Below are positions 49,601 through 60,249 of a stretch of 64,000 bases of DNA, in pieces; position 1 is the stretch's first letter; each line of letters starts with the position of its first letter. The stretch lies in assembly GCA_018857735.1 (NCBI GenBank), contig JABMCL010003304.1, forward strand, positions 605,501 to 669,500, in the 5' to 3' direction. The position numbers and the translations under genes are program-made. Source of the DNA: Alviniconcha marisindica. Taxonomy: Eukaryota > Mollusca > Gastropoda > Provannidae. The notes beneath the pieces are model-generated. The model was not told the origin of the DNA and did not search any database. It saw only the letters and a program-made list of their open reading frames with translations.

Positions 49601-52600
49601 AAGCATAGTCCTCAGGGACAGGGTGGGCCTGAAATATGTTTGTACGCTGTTGACTAGGGGTTACCCTGTCTCTTCAGTTCCGATCAGAAATACTCTGTTG
49701 TACTTGCTCATTATAAGCATCCAAACAGTGGACATCAAAACAGCAGAGCCATACAGCTGAACCTAAAACAAATAAGTGTCCTCCGTCTCATTTTTCACCG
49801 TTTAGCTGTTGTTTAAGTGTTGTTTTGTAGATTAAAAAAGGCTACCTTGAAAATTTGCATGTTGTGTTTTGTCATAATAAATAGCAATCTTTTTTTAACC
49901 TTTTTATGTTTGGATCTCATAATAAGGTATAATTTGTTTCTTTGGTAATTTATGTTTACTTGTCATTTTATGTCTTTCATTAACTGAAATATTAAGCCAT
50001 TTGACTTAAGCTGGAAATGTCTTTCTTCCAATTTATTAAAATATATTTGGTTTGATCAGATTTTGGCCTGGCATCCCAGAACATTTATGAAAGAGTTCAT
50101 GGATCTGCTGCCTGCTATGATGGCACCAACAACAGCATTAGAGGTGTGGTAGTTTTTTCTGTTGACATTCTGTTTATGAGCTACTCATTTTCTCAAACCA
50201 ATCCTGCAGATAAAAGAGATTTTAGTACTAACTAAAAATTAACAATTTTGTTTTAGAATGTTCTGTTGAGTTTGTATCAAATTTAGAAAATGAGTTTTTG
50301 TTCCCACTGAACTGAATGACCCAACATATGTAGACAACCAGAGAGTCTAACAACACTGTGACAGTCACAGAAAAAACTGGGATATAAGCAGTCTTTCCAG
50401 CTTAAACACCTTTTATGTACAATAAAAGGTGTTTAAGCTGTTGTCATTAATGTGGTCTACTGATCTGTGGTCTGTGCGTTTGTGCAGATTTTTCACACGC
50501 TGCTAGACTTGCCCTGTTTGACAGCGGCGCTGGAGGTGATGGACAAGGCAAAGAAGGTGGAACCACCAGGCACAAGCCATGGAGCTAGTGTGGAACCCAC
50601 AAGTTCTGTTGAAGCCTTCCATATGCCACGCTTTAAGCCACTCTTCAACTTTATCTGCAGAACACAGGGAGGCCAGGGGGACACTATCAACAGGTATCAC
50701 CTAAACAGTTGTCGAGTGTATTGGCAGATCATATAGATTACTACTGCTGACAATAATGAGGAAGCAAATGCAATATGCTTTAGTTTCGCTTTTGCAGCTA
50801 GTGTCCTGTGAATAACCCGAGTGCGAGTACGATGTCAGTACTTTCAAAGTAGGTACAAGGAGTGTGTGTGTTCCCAGGTTGTCACAAGGAATGTGTGTGT
50901 TTCCAGGTTGTCCAGTCTTTACACAGTGCTAGAGGATGTCAAAGGCAATGCCAGGGTCTTCTGCTGTTCACAAGTTGTCCCTGTCATGATCAGGTATGCC
51001 ACCTTCCCAAAAGGTGTATGTCTTCTTGGTTGGTTGCTGCTCTGTAGCACACCTGACTACCTCAGTTTCCATTGCACTGTCTGCACAAGGATGAGATGCA
51101 AAAGGTATTTCTGTCCTTTTGCAAAGCAAAACCAGCTGATCAGTACAGAAAAGAAGAAGAAAACAAAAACAAGATAACTGCTAGCATTTGGAAAACAGAG
51201 TGTAGCACAATCACAGCATGTGTTTAAAAAGGTTGACTTGCATGTCTGTTTACAAAGGATTGCACAAGGGCCAAGTGGCAAATTCTCCAAGAATAATTAG
51301 GCTTGCTTTTTCATTTACAGTGGATTGGCAAAAAAAGGTAACTGGCCAATTCTCCAACAATGAATAGACTTGCTTTTCAATTTACTGGGGATTGGCACAA
51401 AAGGTAACTGGCAAATTTTCCAACAGTAAATAGACTTGCTTTTTTATTTAAAGGGGATTGCACAAAAGGTAACTGGCAAGTTCTCCAACAACAGACTTGC
51501 TTTTCAATTTACTTGGGATTGGCGCAAAACATAATTGGCAAATTCTCCAAGGCAGGGGATGTGGGGGAGGGTGCAAGTGTGTGTGTGTGTGTGCGTGTGC
51601 GTGTGCATGTGTGCACATTCTCTTTCTGACAGATTGGTACTATACTGCAGACCTAGCAATGTAGATCCCCTCTGCTTCTTACGTTTAGTTTGGGATGATG
51701 TTGTTGTCCTGCTCTCTCACTGCAGACGGTGGTTCAATGTGATCCTGGAGGAGGCAGAGGAGGACTTTGTGACACAAATTCTGCCTGCCATGTTGGACAG
51801 ATCACGACTGCTCTTTGACCTTCCAGAATGCAAGGCTGATGTGGTGATGTGAGTTGAGAGTTGTTATTTTGTCCGTTGTTGTCTTTTGTGACTGATTTTA
51901 CACCTCTTTGATGATTTTCAAGCCATTTCTTTTTCTCTTCTTCTGAGGAATATAATTTATGTAGGTTTGCTGTGAGGTGTCAGGACAAACTCCAAGCGTT
52001 GGTTTACAGCATCCTTCCTCCGACCACTGCCATAACTAGTTACGCCACAGGTCTTTGGAAACTGTCAGCTAACTCACACTTTTTTGGTGGTGCTCAGATG
52101 GCTGTAATTTTTTAACAGACAACTCAGATGATATCAGGAGAAACTCCACACATTTATAAATCCCCACGTTGTTTATGCCAGCCTAAATAAAGCCAGAATC
52201 ATCTGAATTGAGATGGACATTCTTTTTTGCCAGGGGTGGATGTACCTCAAGTTTACATGTGTGCTTGAGTGCAATGTTGCTTCCACAGTCTTATTAGTAC
52301 TCAGACCTTTCAGAGGGCACTGACAAGAGTTGGACAGTTGCATGTAGATGGGGAATGCTCCTTCAGTGGCATAACCAATTATGGCAGAGTTTGGAGTTCG
52401 GGTAGTGATGCTTGTAGTGTGGTATCAGGTTTACAATGTATAGACACTGTTTTATGACATTAATTGTGATAATTTTGTTTGGTTATTTTGATATTATAAT
52501 TTGGTTATTTTAATGTTATAATTTTGTTATTTTGATATATTGATTTAGTTATTTTGATATAATAATATGCACTTCTGTAGGACTGCAGTATAGAATACAT

Positions 52601-55600
52601 TATTATGCTGATGTCAGTGTCTATAATAATAATAATAATAACTCTTCTATTGAGTGATTCAGCGAAGCTGGTTTGCTATAGTGAATGCACTTTGTAATCT
52701 TTCACGCAAAAGGTCGCGAGAGGTTGCAGCGCACTTCCGGGCCGATTTCTGAGTAGGTGTTGCTTCACGCTGTGTATAACAGTGGAAGTTAAACCTAGAA
52801 TCGCGAAGCAGTACAAATGCCAATATTGTTGCAGTTGCAAAAATTACCGCGGAAAGGGGATGGAGGGTGGAAAAAAAGTGTCTTTGCATCATTTTTTGGC
52901 TGCCCAGAAGATCGCGAGTTCATAGAAAAAATGCATTTTGGGGTATCCTATAGCATGAGCAACAAGTTATTGCTTATTGCCAGACACATTATGACCACAG
53001 GCCTCCAAAAATGCCTTTAAAGTTGGCAGTGTAAAATTCACAAATTCACTGTCACCGCCTTCCATTGTGAAGAAAGTATGCACCAGAAGTAAAAGCAGCC
53101 AAGGGACTTCAGCAATGCTGGGCAAAAGTCAAGGAGTTAACAACCAGCCTGAATCACCCAATAGCGCTATACCACATAAAAATTTATGAGCTCACAGTGC
53201 TGAACTCATTGTCTGTGACAATGGACAGTCACTAGGGAGCAGGAGTTGTTTAGCTAACTGCTAGTTTTTCTGGTGACAGAATGCTGCACACAGGAATCCA
53301 GACATTAAAGGAAATGTGACTGTTGGTTTCCATGGTTACAGGATACTTGGGGAGCAGCTGTTGCAGCTTGTGGACAAATACCCAGGCATCATGGTGGTAC
53401 ATGTTACCGACATCATAGAGTTTGTTCAGATTACCAACAACATGCGTGGTCGGCAGAACTTTTATGGAAATCTGGTGAGTGTGCTGTTGTTAGCTTCGTT
53501 GACTACTTTATGCAGTTAACACCTCTTCTTGTTTTGTTTTGTTACTGCTGTAATAGTTTTTGATGCTTTGGATATGAGAAGACCACAAGTAAGGGTAAAG
53601 TTTTGATAAAGGTACATGTAATAACGCGTATCTCACCAATAACAGGGTACCCACATGTAAATTCAGTTCTAGAAAGTTTATCATGAAATAAAAAACAAAA
53701 TCATTTTCACACTCATCACATGACTGGATTACAGGTGTACTGCATAGGTGAGTACTGCTCATCTCAGCGTGCTCAGGGCTGTACGCCAGAGCTCATTGCC
53801 CAGTACTTTGACGTTCTGGAGGTTGTGACCTACGAGATTTGCGGCAATGTCTTTGTGGAGGAAGAGGACGTGCCAACCCATCCCAAGATTCTCTGCCACC
53901 TCATGTCAGCCATGGCCAAGGTTTGCCAACCACATTGAATGTGTGTTTGTTTGTTTGTTAGCACTCCTCAGCTAGAAACCCCAAGGTTCATCCAATGCTA
54001 AGTGATAAAGTAGTATGCACGTGCAACAGTTTCCCCTCACCCCCATCCCTCCTGAACATGTACATACAAGTGCAGTGTTACACACCACTGCAGCAGCTGC
54101 ATTCTGACTCTGGAGATTTCAATAATGGAGTTTGTCTTGTGAAAAGGAGTACTATAACTGAAAGTAATCCTAACATGGAACTTTTGACATAACAAATGTT
54201 CTGCTTTAGCGCCAACATTTTGGCTAGAGACAATGAGATGCCAGTAATGAGAATGTCAGTATATAGCCTCTGATTGGGGCCAGCTGAATATGTGTAAAAA
54301 TTGAAGCATTATATTTTAAATTCTCCCAGTGATTTTATTTAGATCTTTCCAAGACCAAAGGTAACTAGCTGACATGACCTGAATTATCATATAAAGTGAT
54401 GAATGTGTATTTTTGGGGGAAATTCATCTTGGAATGAGCCACAGGTGTAGTCTGAAAGCCCAAAGATTTGAAACTGGACATACTGATTGTGCAAAGCAGT
54501 GGTGCAGTCTTTGGAGCTAGGGGTAACAAACTTCCATGGTAGCATAGCAATCAGAACATGTTGATGTTTAGTAACCGATGTGATGCTGTAAGTCTTTTCA
54601 ACTGGTAGTAACAAAATTCCATGATAGATGCAGCATAGCAATCAGAACATGATGATGTTCAGTAACTGATGCATTACTGTAGTCTGTTCAGCTGCCAGTA
54701 CCCAAAACACTACACTAGATTCAGCGCAGCATTCAGAACATGACAATGTTTAGTAGCCGCTTTGCACAGCATAGAGAACGCTGCAGCACATACATTTCAA
54801 ACAGAAGACATCAAACCAAAATGCAATTATGAGTAATTTGTCAACTGTGTGTCAACAGCTGTCAACCCGACGGCAGGATTTGATCCCTCGTGCCATCCTG
54901 TGCCTGACTAAGGTTGCTAAGCAACACTTCACTCTCACACAGGACCCACTTGCTCAGGAGGCACTGGTATCTTGTGCGCAGGAGCACGTCAACCTCCTCA
55001 AAGTGCCAAAGTCAGTCCATGTTCCCAAACGTGCCTCTTCTTTTTTTTCCTTTCTTTCTTTCATTTCTTGGCACACATGTACACTCTGTCTAATCCCTTG
55101 TGAAAAAGTTTAAAATTTGGATCATTTACTCTGAACAGTCTGGAGAGTGGAGTTACCTTCTCCTGGTAACACCCTGTCATGCATATTGCAGCAGGGAACT
55201 TACCTTAGTCTTTGTAGTTTTCAGCTGCTTGGGGTGTTTTTTATATCTCACCTGAAAAATGGATGTTTAGCTTGTGTCCCCAAAACAAATGGGTGGACAA
55301 AAATCATAGTCTGATCAGCTGGTCCCTTGATTCCATGATTTCCAGCTTCTTGCCAAATAATGTATTAGTCACTTGTCATTTTCTGTTCCTTTTCTCTCTC
55401 TCGTTTGTTTTGCATGTTGTCAGCTGGCAAAAACCCTTGTTTTATTGGCTGCAAGGAAACTGACTGCGTACAACTCTAACTTCTATAAGTGTTCTTTCTG
55501 ATGGAAAATTTCATGATGTGTAATGGAAAATGGTAGAAAACAGTGGATAGTATACATCCCTGGTATTTGTCTTTAAGAATGTTCTGAATAGCAACTTGTG

Positions 55601-56583
55601 GTGATGCCAGTCTGTTCTTTTATTCATATATACAGACATGTGAATGATTGTCCTTTTACAGTCTGTTCTTTCATTCAGATGTACTCTAATGTCTGCCATC
55701 TTGATGTACTCTAATGTCAGCCATCTTCCTTTTACCCACAGTTTTGCTGTGACAGTTCTGAATCCAGCTGCTGAGGTCTACTCTGGAAGGTACCAACTTT
55801 TTAGTTGAGGGTGTGTGTTTGTGTGTGTGTATGTGTGGTGGTGGGGGGGGGGGTATGCATGTGTGCATTCTTGTGATTGTGTCATTTGATGTTGATACAG
55901 TACTGAATTTCCAATGTTTGAAAATCATGAAAAAAAGGTTGAGCTGAACACATGTACACATGTTTGTGTTTCCCACCTTGTGCAAAATAATGATAACTCC
56001 AAAATGATGCTTGTTAGAAAAATCACTTTTTATCTGTCAGTCCGAGACTGAGACAGATCAATCTAATCATGAGTAAAGGGGTGGGGTGGGGGTGGGGGGG
56101 GGGGGGGGGGGAAAAGGAAGAAAAACTGCAATACTGCTCTTTACTGTTGTCTGAAAGACAGAATGCAGCAGTGTTGGTTATGGGGAACACTGCACAAGCT
56201 AAAGCAGGAAACATGCACTATTGTTATGCACTTCTGCAGGCTGACCCTTGTGCAGTGTCTCAGTCAGTGTATATTCATATTCCATTTTGTATGCATTCAG
56301 AAGTAATTCAGAATGCATAGGGAATGCACACTTTAAAGAAAAGGACTACTGATCTAGATGTGTGAGCTAAAACCCCACATCATCTAGAATGAGCCAGTTG
56401 ATGTTTGACTGATGTTGGTGACATGCACACTGGTTTCTTTGGGATTCTTTGGATCTTATCTGCAGAAATACATAAATATCTGAAATGGTATCATTCCTGG
56501 TTTTCAGTTGGCACAGAGATGGATGTTCCCTGCCACTCATTCTGCGAGGAATCAAGCGAGTCATGACAGACAGCTCTCAGTGA
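42411..56583 (+). CDS. AP5Z1: AP-5 adaptor complex subunit zeta
   Basis: Large zeta subunit of the AP-5 adaptor, which works with the SPG11-SPG15 pair on late endosomes and lysosomes; human AP5Z1 is the SPG48 gene. Nineteen coding exons: 42411-42451, 43147-43284, 44247-44445, 45446-45492, 46392-46480, 46834-47001, 47620-48048, 48376-48413, 48993-49155, 49390-49568, 50060-50143, 50488-50693, 50907-50993, 51726-51848, 53342-53474, 53735-53920, 54859-55010, 55742-55789 and 56508-56583. All are GT-AG and phase-consistent, giving 861 aa (human 807, from memory). Family blocks include [14 protein letters not shown] at the start, [16 protein letters not shown] (about 230), [14 protein letters not shown] (about 530), [16 protein letters not shown] (about 775) and [17 protein letters not shown] at the end. 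The excess length comes mainly from an in-frame repeat in exon 7 (residues 263-339). The protein is an alpha-solenoid with no catalytic residues. Confidence 0.96.
42782..42800. repeat. poly-C run in AP5Z1 intron 1
   Basis: Uninterrupted C run of 17 nt at about 42783-42799, with no adjoining structure. Confidence 0.95.
42997..43055. repeat. (GT)n microsatellite in AP5Z1 intron 1
   Basis: A GT tract at about 42997-43030 continuing with CATG breaks. A short ATT trinucleotide tract follows at about 43110-43132, just before the exon 2 acceptor. Confidence 0.95.
43410..43620. repeat. (CA)n arrays with a duplicated 38-bp spacer
   Basis: CA tracts flank two copies of a spacer, tgtacacatagacatgataa plus actacttgtctg, at about 43459 and 43539. 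The unit CA-tract plus spacer therefore appears duplicated. It lies in AP5Z1 intron 2. Confidence 0.9.
43879..44240. repeat. long (GT)n tract abutting the AP5Z1 exon 3 acceptor
   Basis: About 360 bp of GT units with scattered breaks end in an uninterrupted GT run at about 44177-44241. Then ttacag follows and exon 3 starts at 44247. GT dinucleotides take the place of the usual polypyrimidine tract. Confidence 0.95.
44950..45410 (+). mobile_element. unidentified insertion with a non-LTR-type 3' tail in AP5Z1 intron 3
   Basis: A block with more CG dinucleotides than its surroundings (about 45100-45280) ends in gctgtgaagcactttgagtt, gctgaaagagctgtataaat and an ATT-rich end. This is the tail type seen in many LINE-mobilised repeats. 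No reverse transcriptase fragment was recognised. Confidence 0.45.
46535..46632. repeat. (GT)n microsatellite in AP5Z1 intron 5
   Basis: GT tracts interrupted by a tgttgcagtatgg spacer, directly upstream of the duplicated acceptor copies. Confidence 0.95.
46660..46833 (+). repeat. two degenerate copies of the AP5Z1 exon 6 acceptor and 5' edge
   Basis: The real acceptor and exon start are gtggcag then AACATGTTGGAGAGACATCA at 46834. Copies begin at 46677 (AACACACTGGAGAAATATCA) and 46758 (AACACACTGGAGAAACAACA), each preceded by tggcag. The spacings are 81 and 76 bp. The middle copy in the AP5Z1 frame reads [15 protein letters not shown], against [16 protein letters not shown] in the true exon. 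Both copies look usable as acceptors. Confidence 0.85.
47280..47400 (-). mobile_element. possible degraded tRNA-derived SINE in AP5Z1 intron 6
   Basis: The plus strand ends in tggctaccagttcaatgctctaccac-type sequence, which looks like an inverted, decayed tRNA A box. The body is too diverged to assign to family C. Confidence 0.3.
47724..47954 (+). repeat. AP5Z1: in-frame coding repeat of 13 residues in AP5Z1 exon 7
   Basis: Six units encode [64 protein letters not shown] and [13 protein letters not shown] (residues 263-339). The consensus is a disordered, basic, Ser/Pro-rich linker with repeated SPK-like phosphorylation motifs. The period is 39 bp (36 in the first unit), so changes in copy number keep the frame. 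It lies between conserved solenoid segments where the vertebrate protein also has a low-complexity Ser-rich stretch. Confidence 0.9.
50398..50440. repeat. perfect 19-bp hairpin in AP5Z1 intron 11
   Basis: Arms at 50398-50416 (cagcttaaacaccttttat) and 50422-50440 are exact reverse complements around a 5-nt gtaca loop. It lies about 50 nt upstream of the exon 12 acceptor at 50487. It would form in the pre-mRNA. Confidence 0.95.
50849..50906 (+). repeat. 29-bp duplication of the AP5Z1 exon 13 acceptor
   Basis: gtgtgtgtgttcccag then GTTGTC (acceptor at 50877) is repeated 29 bp later as gtgtgtgtttccag then GTTGTC (acceptor at 50906). The downstream copy keeps the AP5Z1 frame. The upstream one would add 29 nt and shift it. 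Confidence 0.85.
51225..51560. repeat. minisatellite of about 70-bp units in AP5Z1 intron 13
   Basis: Five units of the form ggcaaattctccaacaatga, atagacttgcttttcaattt, actggggattggcacaaaag plus gtaact run head to tail, with small indels. Confidence 0.9.
52660..53060 (+). pseudogene. possible decayed THAP-type zinc-finger fragment in AP5Z1 intron 14
   Basis: A CG-richer block inside intron 14 has one frame reading [11 protein letters not shown] and KKVSLHHF, then a stop. A neighbouring frame across a run of six T reads [15 protein letters not shown]. The order Cys-x2-Cys, then VSxHxF, then a P-x-D-x-E-like stretch resembles the start of a THAP domain, as in P-element-type transposases and THAP proteins. 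If so, it is frameshifted and truncated. The resemblance is weak, and a chance match is possible. Confidence 0.3.
54450..54770. repeat. about 90-bp tandem repeat (three units) in AP5Z1 intron 16
   Basis: Units containing ttccatggtagcatagcaat, cagaacatgttgatgtttag plus taaccgatg occur at about 54530, 54617 and 54708. Similarity decays towards the third unit. Confidence 0.8.
55806..55860. repeat. GT-rich and poly-G tract after AP5Z1 exon 18
   Basis: A GT-rich stretch passes into a G-rich run. A second, longer poly-G run of 18 nt lies at 56094-56111 in the same intron. Confidence 0.9.
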
Positions 56584-57182
56584 AAATGACATAGATATTG
56601 CTTTACGTATTCATTTTTGGGGTCATCTAACTCAGTGTGTGTGCATGCGTGTATGTGTGCAGGTGTGTGTGTATACAGGATCATGACACTATTGTTCATT
56701 GGAAGTTTCTGACCTCAGGTTGCTCTGTGTGTGTGTGCATGCTGCATGTGTGTGGTGTGTGTGTGTATGTGTGTGTGCACATGTATGTGAGCATGCATGT
56801 GTGCAAAATCATGACACTTGTGTTTGTGAACTATGATGATCCTTTAAATGGTCGCTATCGTTGATGCAAGTGAGATGTTTCTGATCTCAGGTCATGATCT
56901 AAATCATCTCACTGATATGAATAATAGAAAAATACAAAAAAATACTCATACTACTTTAGGGTCCGCCAAAGAGCTGACGCACATTAAGCATGTATGACCA
57001 AGGTCTTCTGCCCCTTTGCCCCCATTCCTGAAGAGTACTTGAAATGCAGGAATGAAATATACCATTGTGTATGTTCATGTATGCATTGTTACTGAGGTAA
57101 TACTGTAGCCAAGGTGAAATGTGCTGGGTATGTAAATGTAGCTTTTGGTGTAAGTATGCATGTTGTGGTTGCAGTATATACA

Positions 57183-57226
<44 letters not shown>

Positions 57227-57980
57227 CACGCATGTGGATGTGTGTGTGTGTTGGAAGTGGTGAGAAAGATGTTGAATGAAGTGTTGTGTATTTATTTATA
57301 TAATTAATAGGATTTAACTGTGCTCTTGGTTTGGTATGTTTTTGTTGACCCAGTTGTTTTTGTATTGTGCGCTTCAGGCTCACATTCTGGTGTAAGCGCT
57401 TTATAGATATTCTTTTACATTACTTTACCTGAATAATACCACAGAGTGATTTTATGCAATATATAAGGGCTTCTTCTACATAAGCTGGCTTTACATCAGT
57501 TTCATTTGCATGGTACCAATGAGTTTGATACAGGCATAGTGGATGAGAGTATATTTTTGCATGTGCAGGATTAAAGAAGTATACAATATATATATATTGT
57601 AATACTAGCATGGTCTGTCCCAGGTAACAAACTGTTAGACAATGTTACAAAAATCTGGGCATTCTGTGAGGCATTCTTTAATTGCCAAAGGTTGTGCATG
57701 CAGGGTTGTAACTGTAAGAAGGGAATAAACGCCGTCTTTGTACCATGCACTGAGTGTACATAGATCTGTGTGGGTGTGTGCACGTGTGGGTGTGCAGGTA
57801 TGTGAATATGCGTGGATGTTGACTATAGCCACACACATTTCACACAACTTAAAAGATTATGAAGTAAACTTTAACCCTCAACCCACCCACTCCTAAACCC
57901 TTCTCTGTCCCAACCCCCAAAAGGAAGACTGAGTTATTAAAATTAGCTTCCTAACTGCAATCAGCTTGAAAGCTGTTATT
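56584..57980. other. AP5Z1 3' flank
   Basis: The first exact AATAAA after the AP5Z1 stop is at 57724-57729, so the 3'UTR may be long. GT-rich tracts lie at 56635-56790 and 57187-57250. A gtaagcgctttatagatatt motif at about 57392 resembles a LINE-type tail. No gene was recognised. Confidence 0.45.
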
Positions 57981-57984
57981 TTAA

Positions 57985-58430
57985 TTTTGCCACTGTTGAT
58001 ACTGATCCATAAGGCTTGGACTATTATTTTAAACCTTTCCCTGTTGACACTGTTCCATTGGGCTGGAACTATTATTTTAAACCTTTCCCTGTTGACACTG
58101 ATCCACAGGACTGGAACTATTATTTTAAACCTTTCCCTGTTGACAATGATCCATAATGCTGGAACTGCTATTTTAAACCTTTCCTTGTTGACACTGATCC
58201 ATTGGGCTGGAACTATTATTTTAAACCTTTCCCTGTTGACACTGATCCATTGGGCTGGAGCTATTATTTGTAGTTGACACTGATCTGTTGGGCTGGAACT
58301 ATTGTTTTAAACCTCTCACTGTTGACACTGAACCATTGGGCTGGAAGTATTAAACTTTTCACTCTTGACACTGATCCACTGGGCTGGAAATATTAATTTA
58401 AACTTTTCACTGTTGACACTGATCCGTTGT
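57985..58430. repeat. minisatellite of about 48-bp units downstream of AP5Z1
   Basis: About nine units of tattattttaaacctttccc, tgttgacactgatccattgg plus gctggaac run head to tail. A few units are shortened (around 58262-58345). The Leu/Ile-rich open frame at 57966-58277 is the translation of this repeat and not a protein gene. Confidence 0.92.
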
Positions 58431-58890
58431 GCCAGCCTCCTACTGCTCTGTGTCCCTTCTGTGCTGCATCACTGAGCAGGCTAAGTAGTGAACTTCCCCT
58501 GCAGTAGCAAATTGATTGTTCAGCACATACACAAAGAGAAGAAATTCGTAGTCCTTCTTTGGTTTTCTCTGACAAGCGAAACCTGGTAATGGTAACTCCC
58601 CAGGCCTGGGAAGCTAAATTATGATAATTATGTTAAGCGCCATTATAAAAATCTACAAGGCCTGCTGACGTAAGACCAAAAGTGTCTGGCATGAACATTC
58701 AAGTTAACTGAGTGCTTGCTGCTGTTGGGATAAGCTGTCAAAAGTGTTAGTTGCGCATAAGTCTTGTACTTTCCCATCCACCCTGGCAACCACAGAAAGA
58801 TATCAGAACATTCAGGTGTGAAAAGGTTGGACACTTAAACCTCAAAGAGAAGAACGGGAGACTGAAGCATGGACTTACATATACGTCCAC

Positions 58891-58932
<42 letters not shown>

Positions 58933-59039
58933 GTCCACATGGACCTACATATGCGTATATATGTAAGTAAGTCCATGGACTGAAGTGTCTATAACCACAC
59001 TGTGACTGATAAAAACATGTTTCGGGCAAAGGTAGAAGA

Positions 59040-59452
59040 GACCATTCGAGCGCCTGTGGCCAGAGTAACAAAACACGAGTCTGACGCACCTCTCGGCAGA
59101 ATCATCGACAGAATACATTGAGAGCGACCAGAGGGCTGTATGCACTGCATGCAGGGCAGAACGCCAAGTTGGGAACAGCCAAAAATAACACGCAGCAGCT
59201 AGCTAGGCTACCGCACGCACAGAGCCAGACACTGAGACAGGGCAGGATAGAAAGCGTTGGTTGCAGGGCCCGAGCGAGGGAGCCCGGGACTGAGGGGGCG
59301 GGGGTTCAAGGTGAGAGACGGGTGAAGCCTCATCCCTCATCTCAGGGCCTGGCGCCGTTGCGAGGCTTGGGGAGTGGGCAGGTACTACAGAAAGGAGAAA
59401 AGAGCCAGTGAGCGTGAGAGAGAGGGGGAAGTAACGGTAATAAACTAGCGAA
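59040..59452 (+). promoter_or_regulatory. GC-rich 5' region of the EF-hand gene
   Basis: Base composition rises sharply from about 59040, with many CG dinucleotides and a GC box (GGGGGCGGGG at about 59294). It leads directly into the open frame at 59453. Promoter and 5'UTR are the likely contents. The transcription start cannot be placed. Confidence 0.45.
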
Positions 59453-60031
59453 ATGCTCTCGGTGCCCTGGTTCGTCGGCTGGGCCCTCCGACCGTACATT
59501 CAAATCAACACCAGCACCGGCTCAGCGGCTTCTTCTTCCACATCAGCGGCGGCCACAACTACAGACGACGCAACCAGCTCCGCCGCCAACGCAGCCAAGG
59601 CTCAGGTCGCCAAATTCTCGTCTGCCCCGGTGCCATCCACGGTCTCCAAACCATATCCCGTCACAACACAACCCATAACAAGCAAGGGAGGCAACCAAGT
59701 TCGAGCGCAACCGGCACCACAACCAGTACCTCTCATCGCCAAAAGCACAGCTACCAAAACAGCGGCAGCGGCTCCGTCGACGTCGACCCCTCTGGTGGCC
59801 AAGCAGGCCTCCCCGGTTCAAGGAAAGCCGACCCAGGCCGGTCCCGTGAAGCAAGTCAGTTCTACTTCCATCGTCCTCAAGATGAGTGCCGAATGGGCCC
59901 TGCAGCAATTGGAGAAGTTCAAGTTCTCCTTCGACGAGGCGGACCGCGACAAGAGCGGCTTCCTGTCCCTTGACGAAGTCGTCGAGATCCTCAACAAGAA
60001 CGGCTTCAAGGGCAGCAAAGACGATGCTAAG
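59453..60031 (+). CDS. EF-hand calcium-binding protein, first coding exon (partial)
   Basis: A single exon of 193 codons ends at a consensus donor (AAG then GTGAGT) in phase 0; later exons were not found. Residues 1-18 are hydrophobic (MLSVPWFVGWALRPYIQI) and could be a membrane or targeting segment. Residues about 20-140 are an Ala/Ser/Thr/Pro-rich low-complexity region. Residues 144-193 begin MSAEWALQQLEKFKF and hold one canonical EF-hand loop, DRDKSGFLSLDE (164-175), with D, D, S and E at positions 1, 3, 5 and 12 and G at position 6. The rest of a paired EF-hand is expected downstream. Met1 has A at -3 (gcgaaATGC). Met144 is an alternative start that would give a small calmodulin-like protein. 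The codons are C/G-ending, unlike the neighbouring AT-rich DNA. The family was not identified. Confidence 0.75.
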
Positions 60032-60249
60032 GTGAGTCGGTTCACGGCCTCAAACTGCTGGCGTCATTTCATGTAACTGAGTCAAATGTTGACCCGCGTC
60101 TGTTGTTATAAACAACAACAACAACAACCGGCAACAACAAACAAACAAAAAATAACAAACAAGCAGTAGAAGAAAAGAAGGGAAAAAAAGCTACTTCCCC
60201 ACCCGGCCTAACTGTCACCGCTAGCTTTTTCTGGGCGTTATACTGAGAG

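Noticed and set aside
57966..58277. Leu-rich repeat protein
   Set aside because: It is a 48-bp DNA minisatellite read in frame. There is no start context and it lacks a leucine-rich-repeat consensus.
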